Positions 35,121 through 50,221 of a DNA stretch of 64,000 nt are shown piece by piece. The stretch comes from Bradysia coprophila. Taxonomy: Eukaryota > Arthropoda > Insecta > Diptera > Sciaridae. The number at the start of each line of letters is the position of its first letter. Positions within the stretch are counted from its first letter, which is position 1. A program made the translations under genes and the position numbers. Location: positions 868,001 through 932,000 of the forward strand of contig NW_023503746.1 of assembly GCF_014529535.1 (NCBI RefSeq). The letters are read 5' to 3'. Under the pieces are notes generated by a model. That model had not been told where the DNA came from, did no database searches, and worked only from the letters and a program-made list of their open reading frames with translations.

Positions 35121-35659
35121 ATGTACGAGGTTTTTTATGTGGATTGAGAAAATGTGGTATGTAAGTAAGGGCACAGCACTGCTACTAGCATGAATATAGA
35201 AAATATTCGGAGGCTAAAGAAATCACAGTAGGTCATGTGTTTCTTTTATAACGATAGATGACTTGTTTTCGTTGTATGAGTTAAAGCATACAATACAAAC
35301 AATGCTAAGTGGTAGCTCTTATCACTAAGGCCTCCAAATTTGACACTTGTCAGTTTAGTGTTTAGTAGCAGTGCTGTGGTAAAGGGAAAAACGTAGAATT
35401 TATTGATGTATGCTTTCTGTCTTATCTACGATTCGCTACAAGTGATTTTAATTTATTACTTTCCAAAAAAAAGAAGTTAAATTAATTAAAAATTGATGGC
35501 GCACTTGATACGTCAATTGATCATCGTTACTTTTACCAACACCTCTTAACCTTCTTACACGAAATACTAACCTGGCGTAAACCACAACTTATTGACGTCA
35601 ATCTTAATTTGAATATATGCATTACAATTTCGCCTATAAATAAATGAGTGTGAAAGGTG

Positions 35660-35800
35660 TCAATTAGCATGTACTGTGTTGTTTGGCTATTCGACACCAG
35701 TGTCAAATAGCATGTACTGTGTTGCTTGGCTGTTCGACACTGGTGTCAAATAGCATGTACTGTGTTGCTTGGCTATTCGACACTGGTGTCGAATAGTCAC
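35660..35800. repeat. 43-base tandem repeat, three units
   Basis: AGCATGTACTGTGTTG at 35666, 35709 and 35752, each followed by a TGGCTATTCGACACTGGTGT-like segment. The unit contains the palindrome CGACACTGGTGTCG. Confidence 0.85.
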
Positions 35801-37891
35801 TCCGATTATTTTAACTTTCAAATGGCCGAAAACCAGAAAAAAAAACTGAAAAATTTCCCCGATTTTCTGCCCCGAAGCATGAAAAAGCTCTTGCATGACT
35901 TTCGATGTAAGAAATTTAATGACAATGTTTAATATGGCAGAGTGGCCTTGGCCAAGTAGCATAAGAAAGGCACCGCAATTTATTACTTCAGTTGTTTTAA
36001 TATTTTCAAAAGATGGATTCCAAATCTTGTAGTTCATTTCTTTGAATATGCTTTTTGTTATAATAAGATGGCATAGTCAGCTTGTCGTTTATTTCTGAAA
36101 TCGTTATCAATAACAGATATAGATGATAGCTTCCCGTAGTATATGAATTCCAAATTTTACGGCGAATGGACTCAAGTTGTACGTCAACTTATAATTATAC
36201 GTTAAAATCGCAATCTCCCTATTAGCACAACGTATATTGTGATATATATTTCCGCTACGCTCATATGACTACCTAGCTTAGGGCCATCCTATTGTGACTT
36301 CCAAAGTCCACACGTTATTTTTGAACGAAAGTAGCACAAATTTCGTTTCCATATTTGCTAATGTTATACCATTCATTAAAGTGAATGTTTCAAATGATGT
36401 AAAAATTCGAATCGATTTCTTTGGCTTATAATCAACATAAAGAAAATGAACCAGGAACTCTAAAACTTCTAAGATTTCTATCCGTTCGTAGGGTTCGTAG
36501 TCATCGAAAACTAGAAATTATATTACACTTATTCACATCCATCTTCCTTACCGAAAACTGTATACTTTGACGGGCTAGCAACCACATATGCATACAGCGC
36601 ATATATATTGTACACATTACACAAGCTTAAAAGTGTAATGATACGAAATGTATACGTTACTAACAACTTTACTATTCAGTTTTCAGCTGCACGTAACACA
36701 CTGAGAGTTTATGCTGTACATAAAAAAAGCCTTTGCAAAACTTCAATTATTGAGCATGAGCTTTTACATGTTGCCGTCAAACAACATAATGTGTGTCTTG
36801 CATGCACAATTCCCAAAGAGGTGCTGTTAAAAATATCTGAATGGGAAATTTTCGAGCAATTTTCAATTTTTTATGTGATTTTATCGATCAATTTTAAATT
36901 TTTATAGACTCATGCCACTCATGCACAGTATAAGAAAGTTCTCAACGCTCAATGTCATACATCTACCAACTATACGGGTGGGGTATAAGTCGCCCATTTT
37001 GCAAATGTCTTTTCTGTATTTAATGCCGTCATTTTCGATACTACATGGCTTGCATTGGAAATCAGATTTCCATTCACATATCTGTGTTAGTAGTGAATTC
37101 GTTCCCATTCTATAAATGCATATGGGTTTTATGTGACAAAAATTGATTCAAGATGCAGAGATGTTCTTCAATTTGTATACAGTTCGTGGGTACGTTTATT
37201 CGAAATGTTTGAGTTGAGTTTTACGCGAGCTGGTTTGATGACCTTGCTAATGACATGAATAACTCATGTATAGACAACATTTAGTTCACAGAAATCAGGC
37301 CGTTAACTATGAAGAATGGATTTTCTCATTGTTGTTTACTCCGGAGTCGTTTGCTTCCCATTTTTGTTTTCAGCCCGTGTCAATAAAAATAGAGCTGCGT
37401 GTTACAAAATTTTTCGTTGACAAATCCCTCAGCTATCCTATGACCCGAAAATCATTACGAAATGATTCAATGGCCTCGGTAAAGGGATCTCAATTCCAGG
37501 CTTCCGAACTAAGAGTTTTCCGTATGTAAACTTTGATCAGCGAAAATTTTTATGAAAACTACGCTTCGCTTGGAAAGGTACTTTGTAGCTTAATTGTGTC
37601 AGTGATAACCTGAGACTGAGATACAAACATTTTGTCATTCATGATGGCGAAATTAGTAGTAGTCGATTGTTGGTTCTTCCAACCATACTTTTTGCCGGTA
37701 GGCCGTGCGAAAGCTTTGCACTCAATTTTCACTTGACTTGGAACCAATTCAATCAGCCCTGATCTTATGTATGGGGGAAATTTTCGACTTTGAAGTGAAA
37801 GTTCGCGAAAAAAATATTAGGCATAGGACATTCGATATTTTTAACCTTACGCTTTGGCAGCGTACCATCAGATGATCATATGAGTCAGTGA

Positions 37892-38000
37892 CAGGGCATA
37901 TTTTTGGTAATTTTTTGAGTTGCCGAAACTATTCGAAGTTGTGGAAAAATTCGGTTTTTGGACGATCTCAGTTTTTGGAAATTTTTGGTAATAGGCCCTG
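37892..38000. mobile_element. hAT-type MITE, 109 bases
   Basis: Ends CAGGGCATATTTTTGG and AATAGGCCCTG. Flanks GTCAGTGA (37884-37891) and GTCAGTGT (38001-38008) match at 7 of 8 positions. Its interior (GGAAAAATTCGGTTT then TGGAAATTTTTGG) matches the larger element at 45340-45757, so it looks like a deletion derivative. Confidence 0.8.
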
Positions 38001-38562
38001 GTCAGTGTAATGGTAGTGTGCTTGAGGACATGTAATTTAATATGAAAAATGGTTGCACAGGTGGGACACGAACCATCATTCTTCGCCTTTTTTGCCGGGG
38101 TGATGCTTACGAATTGATTACAAACAGATACTTTATGTCAGGTCAGTACAAATATTTGGTGTTACAACGAAAAAAATGAACGAGCTTCAAAAATTATGTG
38201 TTAGTACAACGCACTGCAGTGCGTTGGTTAGTACAAAAATTGGTAACACAGAATTGGGCACTATCTTAAGAGGAATCTTTACTTGGCAAATTTGTAGCCT
38301 ACAAAAATGTTATATTTTTGTTAGAGAAAGTTAGAGAAAATTGAATAGTTCACGAAAACTTACACAAATTTTGAATTTTATCGGACCTAGGTTACATCAC
38401 CATTTCTATTTTTTATTTAAAACTAACACATTTCGACACCAAACGATATATATATATACATTTATTCTCAAAAGAACAACACTGTCATTACATTAATGAT
38501 TGCCAAATGACACAGTATACTCAACATGTATGAATAATTTAATTGTTTTGATTTCGTTTGAT

Positions 38563-39725
38563 TTATGTCCGTCCCGGATCATAAGTGTGATTGTGTAATA
38601 TTCGACAACTGCCTCTCACCACTTCCGTTACAATCTCTTGAATTACTGACTTATTAACTTTGAATTTTTGACAGAATTCTGCAAAAAATTTTGGTATTGT
38701 TCCTCTGGCACCCACCATGAGACCGATTACACTTAATTGTTTCAGTTTTAATTTGGTTTGAATATCGGCTATACATGGTTCGTATAATCGTTTCTTTTCT
38801 TCGTTCACTGACTCTGGTTGATTTTCGTCGTTTTCGAATCGAACTGTAGGATCCAATATATATCCATTTCGACTGTCTTCGTTGTATATGACTAAATCCA
38901 CTCGTCTAATTGATCCGTCTGTACTGATACAAGTAAATTCTACCAACACTGTCCAATTTTTGCGTAATTCGTTTGCAAGCTGATTCACCACTCTGTTGTG
39001 TCTGTTATGCCGTAAAAGTTCACCCTGGGGACATGATCCTAGAACGTGTGAAAGTGTTTCGATCTCGTTGCATGAATCAATTCGACAACGGTTTGTTCCG
39101 GAGCTTCTACCAGGAATAACTCTTACTGCGGCAACATTTCCAACCATCTTAAAATACGTTATCCATTCCGATGTTGTTAGTCCGTGTTTTTCGTAGATTA
39201 ATCGATTTAATTTTGGACTCTCTCCTTTGCCAATTTTCATATTCTCTCTTTCTTAATTCAGATCTTACCAGTTCAGATGGCTTCCTTGTTCTCGTTTCTT
39301 CATTGTCTAAGAACTCCGTTGGTATGCTTAATTTTCTCAGGCAAGTCATCATTTATTTTTCTAAATCACGCACCTCGTTCACAATTGGGTGATTTGACTT
39401 AATGAGAACCAAAATGGCATTGATGTTCTGTATGTAAGCTTCCCATTCTACTCGAATTAATGAGAGACCTTTCATGGAAGTGCAGGAGTACAACATGTTA
39501 TTCGGAGTGTCATCGGGAATTTGCAGTATTTCTTTGATCGCATGACGAATGATTTTATCCACATTTTCCAAAAAGCTCTTTTTCAGTTTGTTTAATGGTG
39601 CTGTTTGGAACTGGTAAGTTAAAGTTGGAAAGATGTACATGTTTATGATCTTCATTTTCTGATCGGGTCTCAAAGTCACTGTAGATACTATTTTGTCCAA
39701 TTTACTATTTAAATTTTGAATCGTT
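38563..39725 (-). pseudogene. R2-clade non-LTR retrotransposon, 5'-truncated and broken
   Basis: Remnant of the C-terminal part of an R2-like reverse transcriptase protein. At 39353-39700 comes the RT thumb/connection region (TLRPDQKMKIINMYIFPTLT). At 38563-39240 come a CCHC zinc knuckle (C-X4-C-X7-H-X4-C in RCRIDSCNEIETLSHVLGSC) and a restriction-like endonuclease segment (GYILDPTVRFENDENQP; GLMVGARGTIPKFFAEF). Two lesions are visible: an in-frame TAA at about 39353-39355 after VRDLEK, and a frame change near 39210-39240 after REYEN. It is cut at about 39725, upstream of the catalytic RT motifs, as expected for a dead-on-arrival insertion. An AT-rich tail with (AT)n lies near 38446-38460. 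Confidence 0.85.
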
Positions 39726-40079
39726 TTTCCAAAAAGGATGCGAGTGCAAAATTGTCGTCAAAAATGTAACATTTTTGTGCCCAAATGTAGCTTTTATCGA
39801 CAAAAAATTTGTGAAAGAAAATTAAAAAAAAATAAATTTGCGTCACAAGTGGCAGATGTAAAATTTTGTAAAATTTTCTTTCATAAATTTGTTGGGTCAA
39901 TATTATGTTGATAAAACTTTTGCGTACGGCGCACAATGCTTCACCCTCAGCGATAGCAGTTATTTTGTAAGTTCGACAAAGGACTGGCGTCATATTTACC
40001 CTTTAAGGGTTTTTTGACTGATATCAACACTTTTGTAAGTATGTCATTTCAACAACATCAAAAAACTTATGGAAATTAA

Positions 40080-40525
40080 AAAATTCTAGAGAAATCACTC
40101 TGAATCCCAAAATCTAGAAACCAATCTTGGAACAGCTTGCTCATGTCGAAAATAACCCATAGATCCATCGAAAAATCCGATGGAAGTTAGGAAGTGCCAG
40201 AGGAATCATCTGTCATCCCAAAATTTAGGAACCAACCTTGGATCACCTCACTCATGTCGGAAATAACCCAAATCCATCGAAAGATCCGAAAATAGTTAGG
40301 AAGTGGCAGAGGAATCATCTGTCATAACAAAATTTAGGAACCAACCTTGGAACACCTCATTCATGTCGAAAATAACCCAAATCCATCGAAAAATCCGATG
40401 GAAGTTGGCAAGTGCCATAGGAATCATCTGTCATCACAAACTTTAGGAACCAACCTTGGAACACCTCACTCATGTCGAAAATATGATGGAAGCTAGGTAG
40501 TGCCAGAGGAATCATCTGTCATAAT
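40080..40525. repeat. 109-base tandem repeat, about four units
   Basis: AGGAATCATCTGTCAT recurs at about 40201, 40310, 40419 and 40507, with a diverged first unit at about 40090. The shared core includes TTTAGGAACCAACCTTGGA and CACTCATGTCGAAAATAACC. The last unit has lost about 20 bases. Confidence 0.85.
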
Positions 40526-41190
40526 TTTTCTGTTTTTAATTTTTCCAAAAAGGTTGCGAGTGCAAAATTATCATCAAAAATATAACATTTTCGCGCCCAA
40601 TTGTAGGCTACAAATTTTCCACGTGAAGATTGCTCTTAACGTATGATAGCTCGTTGAACTCGTATGGATACCCAGATTCCAAATACCTATCTAAGTTTGG
40701 GGGTCGTTGGAGTTAAGGGTGGAGTCAAAAAGTTGCTGTAAATATGCTCCACCTCCCCAAAAAAATGGGAAAAAAATGGAAGTGGAAATTTTACGGTGTT
40801 CCGGTACAGAGAGTAGGGGCAACCGAATATTACGAGAAAGAAGTCGTCCACGTATAGCATTGTAGTCAAATATATTCAATGAGTCGCATACAAATCTTAT
40901 TGTAAACATTTATTGTTTTAGTGTGTAGTATTAAAGTTAACAAAAAAAGAAGATTTCATAGCTTAACATGATACAATCAGTATAAATTGTGTATGATGTG
41001 TGTATCTCAAACGGCAATGCGTCAACGCGATATTCTTTTCCTCCTCATAAATTTCAATTGATTTGATTGATAACATCGAATTCACGCTCGAACACAAACA
41101 AATTATAATTCAAATTCGTTAACTAACACTAAAAGTCAATACACTAAGTTAATGCCCAATTGGGTCTTCACCACAGCAGTATTATGGAAA

Positions 41191-41196
41191 TTTATT
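41191..41196 (-). terminator. Candidate polyadenylation signal of the TMX1-like gene
   Basis: AATAAA on the minus strand, about 235 bases after the stop codon at 41430. Confidence 0.4.
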
Positions 41197-41429
41197 TAAG
41201 TAAGAAATTGGTTGTGCAAAATTCAATCGTTACCGGTATAATTCATTAAATTAGGCTGAACCGAAGAGAGAAAGAGATAACATAAACTAACTAACTAACC
41301 TCGCTCGATCGAATGAAAATTGGACACAAGAAGAACGAGGAGTCGAATAAGAAAATTGTCTTTCTAAGGCAACTTTAAACTTTGACCGTTTCTTAGGCAT
41401 TGCACACTGCCAATGATGTATTTCCGTAT

Positions 41430-43816
41430 TTAGTCTGCTTTTCGTGTTCTTCGCTTTCGCACGTCTGCACTCTTCGTTGTTTCGTCGTCGTCAAGAACAT
41501 CCTCGATTGTTGGTTCTGAGTCTGAAGACTTCTTGTTTTCTGTGAAATTCAACGAAATTTTAGGGTTTGTTCACACATAAACATCGGAAGACCCATCGTA
41601 TATCGAGGACAAATTCAAAATTGAGGGAACGTCCTTTATGGCCGACCCTGAATTAAATTCCGTTCAGCCTTACCTTTGGATTTTTTCTTGCTTGGACTAG
41701 ATGAGGGTGTTGCTTGCTTCTTGCTATCCTCGTCGTCAACCTCTGACGATGATAAATCAACCAAATCATCTTCGGGAATCTCTTCATTTGAATTGACAAT
41801 CGCGTCACTGGATTGAGCAAAACTTTTCCGTTGTAAATGCTTCGGTGGGAAGATGAAATCAACGATGCAGACGAACAATAGCCCAATCAAAGCGCCCATC
41901 AGTATCGTTACAATTGCGAACAAAACATAACTGGCCCAAGACGGTATCGAATACTGTTCCAGCAAGTAAGTGTTCAAGTCCTGGAAACGATTGGATTAGA
42001 GATTTCCACACAACTTATCGAGTCACTACCTTTAATCCATGCGATAGCTTGAAGAAATACGACGCAGCGCCCATGAAATACGAATCGGGATAGAAATACC
42101 ACGGTACGGTTTCCAGATTCTTCCATTTCTTTTCGAGGACAAATTCTTCGAGTGTCTGGGCATCACGTGGTCCGCGGTATTGACGGAATTCGCCGTTAAT
42201 GACATGGAAAATGGTTGGCAGGGCCGTCACAAAAAAGCGTCCGCTCAGTGATGGATTTTCGGTGACGTCGATTTTGGCCACTTGAACACCCATTTGACTC
42301 GAGGATTGAGCCAATGTTTGCCATTGTTTGGTTAGACTTCGGCAGGCAGGACACCACGGAGCATGGCTGAAATTTATTTATTTTTTTATTTGAAATTTAA
42401 TTCTATTTCTGTAGGGGAAACTACGCGAACAGATACTGGGGCACGTACTATTTGCTATTGGTAGATGCCAATAGAACACCACTACTTACCAATAGAAGGA
42501 AATTGTACATGCTAATAGTCGCCAATTTAGACGAGTTCATCGGCATGTATTGACGCAGTATTTCCTTATATTGGTAACTATTCGTGTCTATCGACATGTG
42601 TTGGTGTCCTTCTCATGGCGATTTAAGTCTATTGTTGATTTTTGACATTTACTGGTGACTGTTCCGAGAAAGAACTACGCGGTAAAATACCGGGTTCTGG
42701 TGGATTTACTACCAATAGACACCAATGGCCACCAATGGAAGTAGGTGGGTTAAGATTTGACTGCGTAGTTTCCCCCCAGTATATTCCAAAACAGATAGCA
42801 ACATTTTATCAGTATGGTCAGGCTAATGTTTGAAAAGTAATTCGATAAAAGTCCCCACAATCCCCAACAATTCTAATCAATAATCACACTACGTAGTCAT
42901 GGGCGTTGCAGAATGTTTTTTCTTCTCTTGCATAATCTCACAGCGGAACAATAGACTGTGCAATTAGAGACCGTCTGAAGCTTGACTGAACTTTACAACA
43001 TGTTTGATGTTCGCTACGCTTCGAAAAATATGCAAATGTGGGAAGGTGCCACCCATTTCTTGTTATTCCGCTCATCATTTGCTATTGTATGTAACAGACA
43101 ATGACACCGAAATCAAGACCGAAATGTAAACAAAAGTGTTTTGAGCGCAATGCCGAATGCAAATTGCGTGCAGTGTTCCGACAAAATGAACGAAAATGAA
43201 AATCTTGTTAATTAATTACTTGTTCACTCCGAAGCATCTCGACAATGTTTACTCATCGCGCGGATAATGTATACACACAATACACACACGTCAGATCTAT
43301 CGATATCATGTTTTCATAAACATTCAATGAGTTTATTGCCCCTTCTTCTTCGTTGCGACTATGAACCGTTTTTAATCTGTTTCACAAATGTGATGCGTTG
43401 CATTGTCCACTCTTAATGTAATATTAATGATATCCTTCGAATAATCGATTTCCCACCGACTATGAATAACCCAAACAAACAAATAAATTTCAATAAAATA
43501 AAAATGATTCGAACACGTCAACGGCTTGGAATTTTCATTCCAACTTTTTTCTAGGCGTACGAGCAATGGTTATGTTTGGCATGTGATGAGCACATTGGTT
43601 TAAGGTTATTTTGTGGCCGACAAATAAGTAAATTTGAGCGAATTAATACATTTCATTTGCTACTTACAACTGTACCAGCCACTCGTTATCCATTAAATCA
43701 CGCCAATTCTCATCGCTCAAATGGACCACCGAATCATGAGCTGAAGTGCATGGTGGCATCCGTGGCCAAATAAATATACATATAAAAAACGCGAGACAAA
43801 CGGAATATCGAGACAT
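41430..43816 (-). CDS. TMX1: Thioredoxin-related transmembrane protein 1 (TMX1-like)
   Basis: Membrane-bound ER oxidoreductase of the protein disulfide isomerase family. Four exons (minus): 43816-43668, 42366-42030, 41980-41674 and 41539-41430. They sum to 903 nt, 300 residues. Residues 1-26 form a signal peptide (MSRYSVCLAFFICIFIW, cut near TSA). The thioredoxin domain follows (DENWRDLMDNEW) with the active site W54-C55-P56-A57-C58; CPAC is the motif typical of TMX1. The cis-proline lies in VTALPTIFHV. A single membrane helix lies at about 178-206 (YVLFAIVTILMGALIGLLFV). The cytosolic tail is acidic (EEIPEDDLVDLSSSEVDDED), then Ser/Lys-rich, ending basic (VRKRRTRKAD). Intron 1 (1301 nt) carries a MITE (42414-42775). 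Family length and order of parts agree with TMX1, so the identification is firm; the first exon was recovered by matching phases. Confidence 0.93.
42414..42775. mobile_element. MITE in intron 1 of the TMX1-like gene
   Basis: Terminal inverted repeats GGGGAAACTACGC and GCGTAGTTTCCCC bound 362 bases rich in TATTGGTAG and CCAATAGA motifs in both orientations. The target duplication is unclear, so the superfamily is unassigned. Confidence 0.7.
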
Positions 43817-45339
43817 TATTTGGCTTTAGATTGTCAACTGAATGTTCTACAATTTGAATCGAATGTGTACTTTAGCAGTGTCGGATGGAATTATTATTCG
43901 AAAATGAGGAAAACTTTATGCATTTCTAGAATCAACGCTCAAATACCGAACAAAACAAACGACATCAAACAATGTCAATTCACTTTATTAACGCGACAAG
44001 GGCGACAAGCCGACATGCGGCTGGAACAGACGGTGCTGCACTGGAAGGCGATGCGATAGACGACAGATGCGACATTTTCAATAAAAGCGGGAAAATATAT
44101 TTAAAAAAAATTTAATTTGAGTCGAGAGTCCCATATGGATTTCCGTGAGGCATGCGTATACAACCTTACTATGTTGTTATTATAAAGGATGAGAGTTGCC
44201 GGCGTACTATATTTTGCTCTAATTGTTGACAATATTTTGGTTTCGATAAATAATTGTTTCATCTAATTGTTTATTGACAAATTTTTATTAAACTAGGCCC
44301 CACCTTATGGGTGGGTCAGGTCCCTTGACTGACTGACTGATGTTTTCTCAATAGATTTTTGTAATTGTTACAAAAATATCATAGATGGATCTTGATCAAA
44401 GTAGCTCTTGTTTTCTCATAAATTGTTCGCTCCTTTTATTGAAAATCAAATTTCAGAATAAACAAAGGGAGCCTATTTTCAAGGTTCTGAACCTTGCTTA
44501 TTTCTACATTTTCAAACGAAAGATGCTTCGATATTACTGTGTCTGCTAAAAGACGCTGTAATGAGGACGTAGGAAGTATTTCTTGCTAAACTCCTGAATA
44601 AATTTAAACTCGTGTAAGACTTTTTTAGCAAATAATTCTAAGGGAATATTTTCGTTCGACTTGTTCAAATGAAACGTCAAATATTTTCGATGTTCTACTG
44701 AAAATTGGCCCTATTTGCTTATGAATAAGGTATGCAACTCGTTAATTTTTTTTCTAGCATAGACAGCAAGTTTTTTTGGAATAAATCGCAGATTATTACT
44801 CCAGTATTTCGATTAACGAACTTAGCCCGAGTAATTTCAGTACAAACGTTTTTGGAAAGATGTCGAAAATTACTCCGTATGATAAGTAGGCTATATAGAC
44901 AGATGATGATCTGGTTACCCTCACGAATTTCATTCTTAGTCGAATAAGTCGTTTGAGCGCGTAAAGCTGTTGTCCGTCGATCAGAGGTAAACATTCTTCC
45001 CATATGTGATTGTATGTACCTTGCCATCGATGTAGGTAGCAAACTTCACATGTCGAAAATTTTCCTCTTCTAACGGCATTAATGTCGTTCCTGAAAGAAC
45101 AGGTCAAGATGATACAAAATTATAAAATTTACAAGCAAAACCAAGAAGGTGCTTTCAGAACCGTGCCACTACTATGTCGACGGAGGAGCCACTAGTGGAG
45201 TTACACTAGAGAGATGACATGGCGGCTTTCTTCATCACCATGCCACCTGTCGAGTGTAAGTCTATGGAACCACTAAAAACTTTTACCGTCACTGTCTTCG
45301 TGATCAACTCAGAGGTGTCATCACCAGCTCTTTCAGAAC

Positions 45340-45757
45340 CAGGGCCTTTTTTTGGATTTTTTTAAATTTTTTTACAAAATTTCCAAAAAAAATTGCCAAA
45401 AATTTCCTAAAACTGCGAACGTCCAAAAACCGAATTTTTCCATCATTTCGAACTGTTTTGCCAACTCCTGAATTCAGTCTTGCGATTTAGCTGACTCTAA
45501 ATTATTTTATTTGATTCCTGGCACTATCAGCTTTCAAGTGAAGTCGAGCATGATTAATTAATAAGATGAGAGCGTCAATAATCAAACAAAATCATTGGGA
45601 GCCGGCTAAAACACAAGGCTGAGCTCAGGAGTTGCCAAACAAGTTCGAAATGATGGAAAAATTCGGTTTGTGGATGTTCGCAGTTTTTGGAAATTTTTGG
45701 CAATTTTTTGGAAATTTTGGAAAAAATTTCAAAAAAAAATTCCAAAAATAGGCCCTG
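45340..45757. mobile_element. hAT-type MITE, 418 bases
   Basis: Terminal repeats CAGGGCCTTTTTTTGG and CCAAAAATAGGCCCTG. Perfect 8-base target duplication TTCAGAAC at 45332-45339 and 45758-45765. The subterminal regions pair over more than 100 bases (for example TCCATCATTTCGAAC with GTTCGAAATGATGGA). No coding capacity. Confidence 0.9.
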
Positions 45758-45960
45758 TTCAGAACTAAGGAGTAAACATAGCTCAAAAATTGACTATCTT
45801 CTAGTGTGTAATTGTTATTTATGAAACAAGAGCCGTATGAAGTTATTTTATCGCACTTGATGTCAACCCGAGGCGAAGGCGATGTTGATAATTCGTCGTG
45901 TGCGATGAAATACCATCATACGGTTTGTGTTTCAAACAGAGCGATTCTTTTGACAAACAA

Positions 45961-46215
45961 CCCACCGAAATTGGTATTCGACCCTAGAAGCCAAAACCAC
46001 TTTCAAAAAAATTCTTTGAAGGTTGTGTGGCTAGTGTGAGGTGACCAAAAACCGGAAACATGCACTTTTCTTACAGAAATTGATCCAGTTACATGAGCGG
46101 CACAAGGTCGCGTGGGGTGTCCTTAGAAAGATAATTGCAATAACTTTCGGGGAAAATAGGTCTTATGGAGGTTTGGAGGAATCTACGAGGAAATATGAGA
46201 AGTTGAAATGTTTAA
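45961..46215. repeat. Dispersed repeat related to 16460-16920
   Basis: Shares CGACCCTAGAAGCCAAAACC, GCACTTTTCTTAC, ATCCAGTTACA and GAGAAGTTGAAATG with the copy at 16460-16920, but has one internal unit instead of two. Confidence 0.75.
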
Positions 46216-46748
46216 GTGCTCATATTTCATCGTAGATGCTACCAAACTTACATAAGACTCTACTTATGCCCTGAAACAACGTAAAATTTATCTTATTGAA
46301 AGTTTTCACATTCAGAGAATGGTAAAGGAAATCCAATTCAAAACTTCGTTCTCTCTGGAATGTCGCTGCCTGAATGAATACAAACTTGACAAAACAAAAT
46401 GTTTTTAAGCAGCGTAGCGTAAGTGTCAATTATCTTTACGTCAAGTTCTTTCATTCGGTCCTGCACACTATTTTGAGTTGAAATTTTCTTTTTTGTTGAA
46501 CGAAAATTACAAAATTTAATTAGAAATTAATTTTGATTTGTTGTTTCCGTTCCGTAAGAACATGTGCAAGATAAAGGTGACCCAAAAATTTCTAAGCTAC
46601 TCTCCCTAGGCTTCCTTCAATGTTCGTAAAAATTTCTTTGTGTTCGATGTTTATTTTTAGAAAAAAAAGAAGAAAATTTCCTTTCAGTTGTGTCGTGTTA
46701 CACTTGAACTGTCCGGTAACCTCGGTTATGATTTTCCATTTTCAGACT

Positions 46749-50221
<3,473 letters not shown>

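Larger units (their letters stand above)
33034..38562. other. Intergenic region with repeats
   Basis: No gene recognised. Contents are a foldback with arms near 34571-34690 and 35005-35120, a 43-base tandem repeat at 35660-35800, a weak ACCTGT-MITE-like relic near 35962-36130 and a small hAT MITE at 37892-38000. A short perfect palindrome (ACGCACTGCAGTGCGT, near 38210) and an AT microsatellite (38446-38460) also occur. Open frames such as 36608-36907 (plus) and 37559-37747 (minus) lack recognisable domains. Confidence 0.55.
39726..41429. other. Intergenic region, tandem repeat and 3' flank of TMX1
   Basis: It holds the 109-base tandem array at 40080-40525. This is bracketed by two related fragments (near 39727-39790 and 40548-40610) sharing CCAAAAAGG, GCGAGTGCAAAATT and TAACATTTT. 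The right part is the 3' region of the TMX1 gene, with a minus-strand AATAAA at 41191-41196. No gene seen. Confidence 0.55.
43817..46748. other. Intergenic region between TMX1 and Pex6
   Basis: It contains the hAT MITE at 45340-45757 and a dispersed repeat at 45961-46215. A minus-strand segment at about 45018-45090 between a TTTCAG and a GTACAT could pass for a small exon (INAVRRGKFSTCEVCYLHRW), but it has no partners. The two flanking genes point away from each other, so both promoters lie here. Confidence 0.5.

Noticed and set aside
37559-37747. Minus-strand 62-codon frame (KIECKAFARPTGKKYGW...) that looks somewhat protein-like
   Set aside because: No recognisable domain, no splice partner and no promoter; too little to call.
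38200-38232. Perfect 16-base palindrome ACGCACTGCAGTGCGT as a regulatory site
   Set aside because: An isolated short palindrome; without repetition or a nearby gene it cannot be told from chance.
44796-45107. Minus-strand frame with CEVCYLHRWQGTYNHIWEEC
   Set aside because: A possible exon or retroelement scrap between TTTCAG and GTACAT, but there are no neighbouring exons and no clear family.
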